Part shown: in pieces, positions 17,324 to 25,722 of the stretch
How positions within the stretch are numbered: position 1 is the first letter of the stretch
How the letters are laid out: each line of letters opens with the position of its first letter
Origin: [Leptolyngbya] sp. JSC-1
GTDB lineage: Bacteria; Cyanobacteriota; Cyanobacteriia; Elainellales; Elainellaceae
Reading direction: 5' to 3'
DNA: 64,000 nt
Assembly (NCBI GenBank): GCA_000733415.1
Contig: KL662191.1
Coordinates: forward strand, 5,144,341 to 5,208,340
Notes under the pieces: model-generated
Database searches by the model: none
What the model was told of the DNA's origin: nothing
Seen by the model: the letters and a program-made list of their open reading frames with translations, nothing else
Position numbers and translations under genes: made by a program

Positions 17324-17395
17324 ACCAATTGCGCTCAGTCACATATTTCACAGGAAGGTTTTCTAAAAGCCTATGAGCAAAACTAAACTATAAAG

Positions 17396-17509
17396 ATACA
17401 GCCTTTTTCAGGCTAGTGAAGTACAAAAACGGGGTGCAGGGGCACTGCCCCTGTGTGGGGGCGAAGCCTCCATACCCCCTATACCTCGCATGAGTGAAAA
17501 ACGCTGTAT
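17396..17509. mobile_element. MITE-like element, 114 bp
   Basis: Terminal arms atacagcctttttca (17396-17410) and tgaaaaacgctgtat (17495-17509) are inverted copies with one mismatch in 15. The interior has a perfect palindrome, caggggca-c-tgcccctg (17437-17453), and a G/C-rich block with ggggg and ccccct ends. No coding capacity. I did not find a target duplication. It lies 89 bases before the FAD oxidoreductase gene and could affect its expression. Confidence 0.7.
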
Positions 17510-17598
17510 ATTGAGGAGTCTTTAACGATGCTTCGATAAAAGCAGCCTGACAACTGCCATCAACGCTATGATATTTTGGGCGTGTTTTAGCTGAGAAG

Positions 17599-19629
17599 AT
17601 GACGTTCAAACTTGCGTTCAAATTCAAGCTGGTGTTGGCGGTGCTGCTGGGTTCGGGACTGGCTTCGGTGGCTGCTCCAGTTCGGGCCAATCCAACCATT
17701 GATGAAACCGTGGAATGCGATTTGCTGGTTGCTGGAGGCGGTTTGGCTGGAGCTGCGACTGCCTATGAGAGTCTGCTGGCGGGCCGCACCGTTTGCCTGA
17801 CCGAAATTACCGATTGGGTGGGGGGGCAGATTTCCTCCCAGGGCACTTCTGCCCTAGATGAGCGCACTACCCAACGCGAGCAAGACTTCTTTCCCAGAGG
17901 GTACAAAGAATTTACCCAGCGCCTGCGGCAAGCCTACCAGCAAGAGGATCCGGGCGACTGCTGGGTGAGCGTGTTTTGCTTTTTGCCTAGCGATGGGCAT
18001 GCGATTTTGTTTGACATGCTGCAAGATGCGGAAAAGCGAGGCAACGGTAGGCTGTACTGGTTCCCGAACACCGTGGTGAAGGACCTGGATCTAGATGAAT
18101 CTGGGACGCAAATTCAGAGCGCAATCGCGATTCAGCATCAGCCTGCACCCGGTGCACCGCCGCTCAACACCGAACCCTTGTCCGCCACGATCGAAGATGC
18201 CTATCGGTTTGAGGATAGCGCTCGCTTCAGCAAAAATGTAATTCAGTTCGTGCCAAACGGACGGGAGAAAACCGCAGCCTCAGCAACGCCGACCTTGCCT
18301 TGGTATGTAATTGACGCCACCGAAACCGGCGAATTGGTTGCTTTGGCGGATGTGCCCTATCGAGTCGGGATTGATCCGCTGACGCATTATGATCCGTCTT
18401 CTGCAAGTGAGTCAGGCGACCCCTACTGTACCCAGGGCTACACCTACACTTTTGCGATGGAAGCCACAGCGGATCCCCAACCGCAGGTTAAGCCAGAATT
18501 CTATGAGCAGTACGCGCCCTACTACAGCTACGAGCGGCAAAACCTGGCCAGTTTCAATATTTTGTTCACCTATCGCCGCATTTTCAGCCCAGAACCGCGC
18601 CCAGCTCAGCAGGTGTTTGGTGTCTCGCTGCCCCATCCCGGCGATATTTCGATGCAGAACTGGACTTGGGGCAACGATTATCGGCCCGGTACGGCAGCAG
18701 ATAACCTGATTCTGACCCATGACCAACTGGAAGCTGCTGGGCAACTGGCAGCGGGCGGTTGGCTAGGCGGACTGCGGGTGGAAAGTTTGCGGCGGGCAGA
18801 GGAAGCGGCGCTAGGCTTTTATTACTGGCTAGTGGCGGGCACTACAGATTCGCAGCTCGGCGATGGCGTCAAGCAACCCCAGCCCAACAATCGGCTGTTG
18901 ATCGGCTTAGATTCGCCGATGGGCACAGTGCATGGCTTGTCGAAGTATCCCTACATGCGGGAAGTCCGGCGAATTATTGGTCGTCCCAGTCCGGGCTATG
19001 CGAGTGGCTTCACGATTGGCGAAACCGATGTCAGCCGCAATGACTACACCGATCCGCATTATCAAACTCTTGCACCTGAGATGTATCGCAATTTGGGAAT
19101 TTCACTGAGTGGGCTAGAGGCGATTGCTCGGATCCGCAGTCGCGAAACCCCAGATCCAGTCAGGCTGCGAGCGCGCTCGCGGATTTACCCCGATTCGGTG
19201 GGGATTGGGCATTACAACATCGATTTCCATCCCTGCATGGCGCTGAGTCCGCCGGAACGACCCGGCAATTACGAATATCCAGGCGTGCGGCAAGGGCAAG
19301 GCGAAACCTATCCGTTCCAAATTCCGCTCAGGGCGATGATTCCCCAACGCATCGATAATTTTCTGATTGCGGGCAAGAGCATTGCTACGAGCTATATCGC
19401 TGCTGCTGCCTACCGAGTCCATTCGTTTGAGTGGTCGGCTGGAGCGGCAGCTGGAGTTTTGGTAGACTTTGCTCTTGATCAGGGAATTGCCCCCTACGAG
19501 CTAGTGGATGATTTGCCTCGCCGGGAGCCAGAGTTGGAAGCGCTACAGCGACGCCTGCTCGTCACCCGCAATCCCTTTGCCTTTCCCGGTACGTCGATTT
19601 TTAATTTGGACTGGGAAGAGTGGCGGTAA
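17599..19629 (+). CDS. Exported FAD-dependent oxidoreductase
   Basis: A 676-residue protein. Residues 1-31 form a signal peptide (hydrophobic core, then VRA-NP). The dinucleotide-binding beta-alpha-beta motif follows at about residues 39-67 (CDLLVAGGGLAGAATAYES with GxGGxxG spacing). The sequence WVGGQISSQGTSALDE just after is typical of the large FAD-dependent oxidoreductase family of cyanobacteria and planctomycetes. The closing FAD site is near IDNFLIAGKSIATSYIAAAAYRVH (about residues 588-615). Substrate unknown. If the signal works, FAD loading implies Tat export or assembly outside, but no clear RR motif is seen. Confidence 0.85.
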   Translation: MTFKLAFKFKLVLAVLLGSGLASVAAPVRANPTIDETVECDLLVAGGGLAGAATAYESLLAGRTVCLTEITDWVGGQISSQGTSALDERTTQREQDFFPRGYKEFTQRLRQAYQQEDPGDCWVSVFCFLPSDGHAILFDMLQDAEKRGNGRLYWFPNTVVKDLDLDESGTQIQSAIAIQHQPAPGAPPLNTEPLSATIEDAYRFEDSARFSKNVIQFVPNGREKTAASATPTLPWYVIDATETGELVALADVPYRVGIDPLTHYDPSSASESGDPYCTQGYTYTFAMEATADPQPQVKPEFYEQYAPYYSYERQNLASFNILFTYRRIFSPEPRPAQQVFGVSLPHPGDISMQNWTWGNDYRPGTAADNLILTHDQLEAAGQLAAGGWLGGLRVESLRRAEEAALGFYYWLVAGTTDSQLGDGVKQPQPNNRLLIGLDSPMGTVHGLSKYPYMREVRRIIGRPSPGYASGFTIGETDVSRNDYTDPHYQTLAPEMYRNLGISLSGLEAIARIRSRETPDPVRLRARSRIYPDSVGIGHYNIDFHPCMALSPPERPGNYEYPGVRQGQGETYPFQIPLRAMIPQRIDNFLIAGKSIATSYIAAAAYRVHSFEWSAGAAAGVLVDFALDQGIAPYELVDDLPRREPELEALQRRLLVTRNPFAFPGTSIFNLDWEEWR

Positions 19630-19631
19630 TC

Positions 19632-21572
19632 TTACTGTGAATCACTCAACCCATCTTTGGTTGGCACGAGAGGGCTGACTTCACTGTCGCTATCCGGCGG
19701 CTCTAGCTCCTCAGGCAGGGGCGATAGAAGGGGGAGTTTGGTGCTGCTAGGCTGTTTGCGCAGCCCTTCAAAAAAGCCTTTGACGCGATCCAATGCGCCG
19801 AATAGATCGGGGACAACCGGAGCTTGAGTTGGTCCACGGTCGATCTCTGCCGCTGGAACAATCGGAGCCATAATTGGCTCTGGCAGAATTTGAGGATCCA
19901 AACTAGTTTCAAGTTGAGGTTCCGCCAGCGGTGCGGGTACAGATTGGACTTGGCTTGGCTTGACTTTGATAGCCGGTGCGGGCATTTCGAGCTGGGTTGG
20001 CAAGGGCTGCACACTTGAGTTCGTCAACTCCTCTTCTTCCACAGCTTCTAACCGTTCGTGTAGGCTATCTGGAGTAGCTGACTCGCGCTCCAATGCAGGA
20101 GACGGTTCTGGCTCGGCTGATGTTTGAATTGGTATCTTAGCGGGCCTTCTAGCCGGTGTTCTGAAGGAGGGGCGTTCGAGGTCTTCTGTGCCATCTGCTC
20201 CACTCGAAGGAACAGGTTGCGGCACAAGCTTCAGCGATGGCGGCATAAAGTTGGGATTGGCCGCAGGCTCCGGCACCACCTTCAGCGGTGGAAGAGCTGG
20301 GCTAGAAGATTCAGGAGCCTCAGTTGGTTGAGGTATTAGTTCCAGGGAAGGCACCGTCACAGATTCGGGCAGAGATTCGGGCAGAGATTCGGGCAGAGAT
20401 TCGGACGCTGCTGGTGCTTCTATGTCTGATTCAGGTTCTGGCTGGATGGGAGATTCCTTAGCGGTTTCAGCTTCCGGCTCGGTTGGTTCAATCGGTGCAG
20501 TTGGTTCAGTCGCGGATTCTGGTGCGAGCAACTCAGGTGGCATCGATTCTGGTTCCGGCTCGGTTAGATCGGTCTCTAAGTCTGGTTCCAGGATAACTTC
20601 CGGTTCGGGTGGCGGTGGCACATAGTTGGGGTTGACAATCTTGCGAGCCGCATCAGCAGTTAGCTCACCGCGCGTCAGTTGGGCTAGGGTGTCAGAGCCA
20701 CCGGGTTCGTAGGTGACCACCTGCACCGTGTTGTTGAACGCATTGGAAATCGGATTGCCATTTTCGTCGAGGAGTTCGAGCTGCACCCAGTTTTTGCCTG
20801 TTTTCAAGCCTTTCAGGTAGATTGGCTCCCAGCGATCAAACGTGAAACTTTCGCCGTTAATAGTGCAGCGGATTTCCCAATCGGGAATGGCATCCTGGGT
20901 ATCTTCACGCGCGACCAGATGCAGCGGTGCATTGGTTAAGTAAAAGTCGAGCAGCACTGGCTCGGCACCGTAGGTGTCCTGCGGGTAGTTATAGGTCAGG
21001 AGCGGTTTTTTCGGATCCGGGTTATTTTCGGGCGTCTGGGTAAAGACGTGAAATGTAGTTAGGGCAAAGGCTCCCTCGTTTTTGAAGCTTTCGTGCCAGG
21101 GACGCACGGCAAAGACGCGCAGGGTATGGGTACCTGGAGTCAAATTGTCCAACTTTAGCGGTTCACTGGTATCAAACACCTGGGCGTAGGGCTGATTGTC
21201 GAGCAGCACCTGCAAATACGGACCCAGCTCCAGCGCTTCGTCTTTGAACAGAGTCAAATCGTTGACCTGCAATCGCACTTCAACCTCGGTGTCTTCCAGC
21301 ACCTGGTTAGGGCGCGGACTCAAAATTTTCACCTGCGGCTGGTAGATCTCCAGATCCTGCTTCAGATTTTGAATAGCGAAGGGCGGCGATACTTCAGTTA
21401 ACCGACTCCGTGTAGGTTTCAAGCCAGCCTTTGCGCCGCTTCTCTCCGAGGGTGGGCTACAGCTTGTTACGCCCCACGCCAAGACAGCCATTAACAAAAC
21501 GGCCAGTATCCTTTGTAATGGCCTTTCTTGTAACCACCTTTTTTGCCAGTTTATCCCCAACACGTCGCACAC
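19632..21572 (-). CDS. Pro/Glu-rich lipoprotein, unknown function
   Basis: A 646-residue protein. A lipobox (GVTS-C) ends a hydrophobic segment at about residues 22-38. The start at 21572 is a GTG, and an inner start such as the ATG of MAVLAWG is possible. Residues about 60-280 form a conserved globular part with beta-rich segments (QVLEDTEVEVRLQVNDLTLF, LDNLTPGTHTLRVFAVRPWHESF), consistent with an Ig-like fold. From about residue 320 on it is low-complexity, rich in Pro, Glu and Ser, with a tandem SLPE unit repeated about three times. Likely an envelope protein; it is convergent with the FAD oxidoreductase, two bases apart. Confidence 0.82.
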   Translation of the reverse strand: MCDVLGINWQKRWLQERPLQRILAVLLMAVLAWGVTSCSPPSERSGAKAGLKPTRSRLTEVSPPFAIQNLKQDLEIYQPQVKILSPRPNQVLEDTEVEVRLQVNDLTLFKDEALELGPYLQVLLDNQPYAQVFDTSEPLKLDNLTPGTHTLRVFAVRPWHESFKNEGAFALTTFHVFTQTPENNPDPKKPLLTYNYPQDTYGAEPVLLDFYLTNAPLHLVAREDTQDAIPDWEIRCTINGESFTFDRWEPIYLKGLKTGKNWVQLELLDENGNPISNAFNNTVQVVTYEPGGSDTLAQLTRGELTADAARKIVNPNYVPPPPEPEVILEPDLETDLTEPEPESMPPELLAPESATEPTAPIEPTEPEAETAKESPIQPEPESDIEAPAASESLPESLPESLPESVTVPSLELIPQPTEAPESSSPALPPLKVVPEPAANPNFMPPSLKLVPQPVPSSGADGTEDLERPSFRTPARRPAKIPIQTSAEPEPSPALERESATPDSLHERLEAVEEEELTNSSVQPLPTQLEMPAPAIKVKPSQVQSVPAPLAEPQLETSLDPQILPEPIMAPIVPAAEIDRGPTQAPVVPDLFGALDRVKGFFEGLRKQPSSTKLPLLSPLPEELEPPDSDSEVSPLVPTKDGLSDSQ

Positions 21573-21874
21573 TCCTGAGCCTGCTGGCTGCTCAAACGTC
21601 GAAAGATCTGTTCCTAGGGAACTATATCAGGATCAGAAACCGGATCGTAGATGCTTTGAACGCCATCAACGCCAGGATTCATCTAACTTAATTCTGCAAT
21701 CTCAGAAACGCCCCATACCTTGCATCACCTGACTAATCCGGTAAACTCACAAGTGAGCATTGCTGGAGTTGAGCTGAGACCTCTGGAACCTAAGTGCTAA
21801 ACGAAGGGGATAACATGCTAAATGATTCCTCTCCTAATTCATCTTTGAAACGGTCACTCACCCGAACTGAATAG

Positions 21875-22664
21875 ATGGGTTACTGCATCAGTGCTGTACT
21901 GATGGGGGCACTGACCTGCTGGTTGATTGCGGCCGTTTCTGGAGGACTGTTTAGATGGTCTGCGGATGTGTTACTTGCATGGTTGATTTTGGGAGTACCG
22001 TTAGGACTATTTGTCGGATTGGGTGATACAACGATTCGAACGGTTGAAACCTTGAAATGGTCTTGGAGAGCGGCAGTATGAGGACTGGTGAAAGGGTTAT
22101 TCTACGGGCTGATTTATGGACTGCTGCTGGAGCTGATTCTGGAGTCGATCAATCAAACTTTTCTAAAACATCAAGAATGGTTTTCCCTGGGTCTAGTGCT
22201 GATTACCATGTTGACCGTCAGCTGCATTTTTGGTGTAGCAGATGGACTCCGAGGGTTAGAAATCGATACCAAGACCGTTCCTAATCAGGGAATTTGGCGC
22301 TCGGCGCTGAATGCGAGCATTGTAGGGCTAGCGGGTTGGCCAATTGGCGGCTTGCTGTTTGGACCAATTTTTACCGCACTCGACCCCAGAAATACCACCA
22401 TTGCCGCCTGTTCTGGTTCGGTTGGGCTGCTTTTCGGTCTGATCTGAGGCGGTCAAGCCTGCATCCGCCATTTCACCTTGCGTTTAGTTCTGTATTTCAA
22501 AAAACTGATTCCCTGGAACTACGCTCGATTTCTTGACCATGTAACAGATCTGAATCTTTTTACAAAAAGTGGGTGGTGGCTACATCGTGGCTACATCTTT
22601 ATTCATCGTTTGCTGCTGGAACATTTTACTCACGGTATTCACGAGTCGCGTATTTGCGAAAGTT
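21875..22664 (+). pseudogene. Decayed C-terminal membrane domain of a STAND/NACHT protein
   Basis: The conserved frame shows Gly-rich membrane helices, VETLKWSWRAA, TVPNQGIWRSALNASIVGL, then GGQACIRHFTLRLVLY and IPWNYARFLDHVTD, and ends GYIFIHRLLLEHF. This is the tail found on many large cyanobacterial NACHT proteins. TGA codons interrupt it at 22079-22081 and 22445-22447. Near 22555-22600 a one-base shift is undone by an 11-base tandem duplication (gtggctacatc twice). The N-terminal NTPase part is absent. A TAG lies just before the first ATG. I take it as a pseudogene, although three open pieces remain. Confidence 0.75.
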
Positions 22665-23269
22665 AACAATAATTCTAATGTGAACTCTAGTGAAGAAGAT
22701 CTTGAGAAACGTACTCTTCTATGCTTGTTAAAAATCGATTTATCTCTATCAAAGACCTGGAGATACTCTAGGTCAATTGCTGATTTTGCTCTAAAGACTA
22801 AAATTCGCTTAAATTTCAAAACCAATCAGTTCAATGCATCGAACAGGTGCATTGTCCAGATATTTTCTATGATTGCAATCAATAATTTCGATTTGTAAAT
22901 TATCGTCAATCGTTAGGATATTTTTTGCTGATGATCTGCTTGAAAGGCCGATGAATCAAGCGTTTCTCACTTTAATTATTGTTAACCTGCGCAAAGAGGG
23001 CCGAAATACAGTTCTATAATGCTCGCAGTACCTCACCAAGCCATTCTGATTGCTCGGTTTAAGCAAATCTCAGACTAGGCAATCGTTTTGGTGAGTTCCC
23101 TCCAGCGAGATTGGGCAAAGTCTAGATTGTTCAGACGCTCCCATCTGGTCTGATTCCGCCTCGTTCTATTAAGTCATCTGCATATCTTGCTGATGCGCCG
23201 GTAGGGAACGATTCAAGTGAGCTTGGGTGGGACTACTCGTTTCCTTGTCTAGAGAGAGGAGAGTCTCTA
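22665..23269 (+). promoter_or_regulatory. psaA upstream region
   Basis: About 600 bases with no gene precede psaA. The 22670-23000 part is AT-rich and contains no protein-like frame. A strong Shine-Dalgarno, gagaggagag, lies 9-18 bases before the psaA ATG. In other cyanobacteria psaA has long upstream light-response elements, so the promoters are probably here, but I cannot mark them with confidence. Confidence 0.5.
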
Positions 23270-25537
23270 ATGACAACTACTTCGCGGGAGCGAGAGGCAG
23301 CAACACCAAAAGCCAGAGTCGTCGTTGATAAGGATCCCGTGCCAACTTCTTTTGAGAAGTGGGCGCAACCGGGTCACTTTGACCGTACCTTAGCTAAAGG
23401 TCCGAAAACGACAACCTGGATTTGGAACCTGCATGCTGACGCTCACGATTTCGATAGTCATACCAGTGACCTAGAAGATATATCCCGTAAGATCTTCAGC
23501 GCTCACTTCGGTCACTTAGCCGTTGTTTTTGTCTGGCTAAGCGGCATGTACTTCCACGGCGCTAAGTTTTCAAACTATGAAGCTTGGCTGGCTGACCCCC
23601 TGCACATCAAACCGAGTGCCCAGGTGGTTTGGCCCATTGTTGGTCAAGAAATTTTGAATGGAGATGTTGGCGGTGGCTTCCACGGCATCCAGGTAACCTC
23701 TGGATTCTTCCAATTGTGGCGGGCTGCCGGTATCACAAACGAATTTCAGCTCTACTGCACAGCAATCGGCGGTCTCGTTATGGCTGGTTTGATGCTGTTC
23801 GCAGGCTGGTTCCATTACCATAAGCGTGCTCCAAAGCTGGAATGGTTCCAAAATGTGGAGTCCATGTTGAACCATCACTTGGCAGGGCTGCTGGGTCTGG
23901 GTTCCCTGTCTTGGGCAGGTCACCAGATTCATGTCTCGCTGCCAATTAACAAAATGTTGGATGCAGGCGTGGCTGTTAAGGATATTCCCTTGCCCCACGA
24001 ATTCATCCTCAACAAGTCGTTGATGGTTGATCTCTACCCCAGCTTTGCTCAGGGTTTGACCCCATTCTTTACCCTCAACTGGGGCGCATACGCTGATTTC
24101 CTTACCTTTAAGGGTGGCCTCAACCCGGTGACGGGCGGCCTCTGGCTATCGGATACAGCCCATCACCATTTGGCGATTGCGGTGCTGTTCTTGATCGCTG
24201 GTCACATGTATCGCACCAACTGGGGTATTGGCCACAGCATCAAGGAAATTCTGGAGAACCACAAGGGTCCCTTCACTGGTGAAGGCCACAAAGGTCTCTA
24301 CGAGATCCTCACGACTTCTTGGCACGCGCAGTTGGCCATCAACTTGGCTCTGCTGGGTTCCTTGACCATCATTGTGGCCCAGCACATGTACTCGATGCCT
24401 CCCTACCCCTATCTGGCAACGGATTATCCGACTCAGTTGTCCATCTTCACGCACCACATGTGGATTGGTGGCTTCCTGATCGTTGGGGCAGGTGCGCATG
24501 GTGCCATCTTCATGGTGCGGGATTACGATCCAGCCAAGAACGTGAATAACCTGTTGGATCGGGTGATTCGTCATCGCGATGCCATCATCTCTCACCTCAA
24601 CTGGGTGTGCATTTTCCTCGGCTTCCACAGCTTTGGTCTGTACATCCACAACGACACGATGCGGGCGTTGGGCCGTCCTCAAGACATGTTCTCGGATACG
24701 GCGATCCAGCTCCAGCCGGTGTTTGCTCAGTGGATTCAAAACATCCATACCCTAGCCCCTGGCAACACTGCTCCGAATGCTTTGGCTCCTGCTAGCTTTG
24801 CCTTCGGTGGTGATGTAGTTGCAGTCGGTGGCAAGGTCGCCATGATGCCGATCGCGCTAGGTACGGCAGACTTCATGGTGCACCACATCCATGCCTTCAC
24901 GATCCATGTGACGGTGTTGATTCTGCTCAAGGGCGTGCTGTTTGCCCGTAGCTCGCGTCTGATTCCAGACAAGGCAAATCTGGGCTTCCGCTTCCCCTGC
25001 GATGGTCCGGGACGGGGTGGCACCTGCCAGGTTTCTGGTTGGGACCATGTCTTCCTGGGACTGTTCTGGATGTACAACTCCCTTTCGGTGGCAATTTTCC
25101 ACTTCAGTTGGAAGATGCAATCGGATGTGTGGGGTACGGTGAACGCAGACGGTACGATCTCTCACATCACGGGCGGTAACTTCGCTCAAAGCGCTATTAC
25201 CATCAACGGCTGGTTGCGCGACTTCTTGTGGGCACAAGCAGCTCAAGTGATTGGCTCCTACGGTTCAGCTCTGTCTGCCTATGGCATTCTGTTCCTGGGT
25301 GCGCACTTCGTCTGGGCCTTTAGCTTGATGTTCCTGTTCAGCGGTCGCGGCTACTGGCAAGAGCTGATCGAATCGATCGTTTGGGCACACAATAAACTGA
25401 GAGTGGCTCCTGCGATTCAACCTCGCGCTCTGAGCATTGTTCAGGGCCGTGCGGTGGGCGTCGCTCACTACCTCCTGGGAGGAATTGTTACGACCTGGTC
25501 GTTCTTCCTAGCCCGGATCATTGCAGTAGGCGGCTAG
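23270..25537 (+). CDS. psaA: Photosystem I P700 apoprotein A1
   Basis: One of the two core subunits of photosystem I in the thylakoid membrane. It binds P700 chlorophyll, antenna chlorophylls, phylloquinone and, with PsaB, the Fx 4Fe-4S cluster. The 755-residue length is normal. The Fx loop FPCDGPGRGGTC, with both Cys ligands, lies at about residues 575-588. Eleven TM helices with many conserved His are expected and are seen as hydrophobic runs (for example GHLAVVFVWLSGMYFHGA). The ATG has a strong Shine-Dalgarno. psaB follows on the same strand after 185 bases. Confidence 0.99.
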   Translation: MTTTSREREAATPKARVVVDKDPVPTSFEKWAQPGHFDRTLAKGPKTTTWIWNLHADAHDFDSHTSDLEDISRKIFSAHFGHLAVVFVWLSGMYFHGAKFSNYEAWLADPLHIKPSAQVVWPIVGQEILNGDVGGGFHGIQVTSGFFQLWRAAGITNEFQLYCTAIGGLVMAGLMLFAGWFHYHKRAPKLEWFQNVESMLNHHLAGLLGLGSLSWAGHQIHVSLPINKMLDAGVAVKDIPLPHEFILNKSLMVDLYPSFAQGLTPFFTLNWGAYADFLTFKGGLNPVTGGLWLSDTAHHHLAIAVLFLIAGHMYRTNWGIGHSIKEILENHKGPFTGEGHKGLYEILTTSWHAQLAINLALLGSLTIIVAQHMYSMPPYPYLATDYPTQLSIFTHHMWIGGFLIVGAGAHGAIFMVRDYDPAKNVNNLLDRVIRHRDAIISHLNWVCIFLGFHSFGLYIHNDTMRALGRPQDMFSDTAIQLQPVFAQWIQNIHTLAPGNTAPNALAPASFAFGGDVVAVGGKVAMMPIALGTADFMVHHIHAFTIHVTVLILLKGVLFARSSRLIPDKANLGFRFPCDGPGRGGTCQVSGWDHVFLGLFWMYNSLSVAIFHFSWKMQSDVWGTVNADGTISHITGGNFAQSAITINGWLRDFLWAQAAQVIGSYGSALSAYGILFLGAHFVWAFSLMFLFSGRGYWQELIESIVWAHNKLRVAPAIQPRALSIVQGRAVGVAHYLLGGIVTTWSFFLARIIAVGG

Positions 25538-25722
25538 TTGCTTTGCTTCTTCTCTCTAGATGCTGGACGGTGGATTCTAGGCCATAGCCGACGATAAGAT
25601 TTTCCACTGAAAATCAAAAGCAAATCGATAGGATGTGGTCTAGGTCCATCCTTTCCAGTCCGGTAGACTAGAGGCTGAACTCTGAAACGCTACTAGCTAA
25701 TTGAGAACTTCAATTAGGACTT

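Noticed and set aside
22079..22447. TGA recoding in the STAND membrane tail
   Set aside because: A frameshift and a missing N-terminal part are simpler explained by decay, and other genes here use TGA as a normal stop.
24146..24748. 200-residue minus-strand frame
   Set aside because: Antisense of psaA; His/Val-rich because of the many His in PsaA helices.
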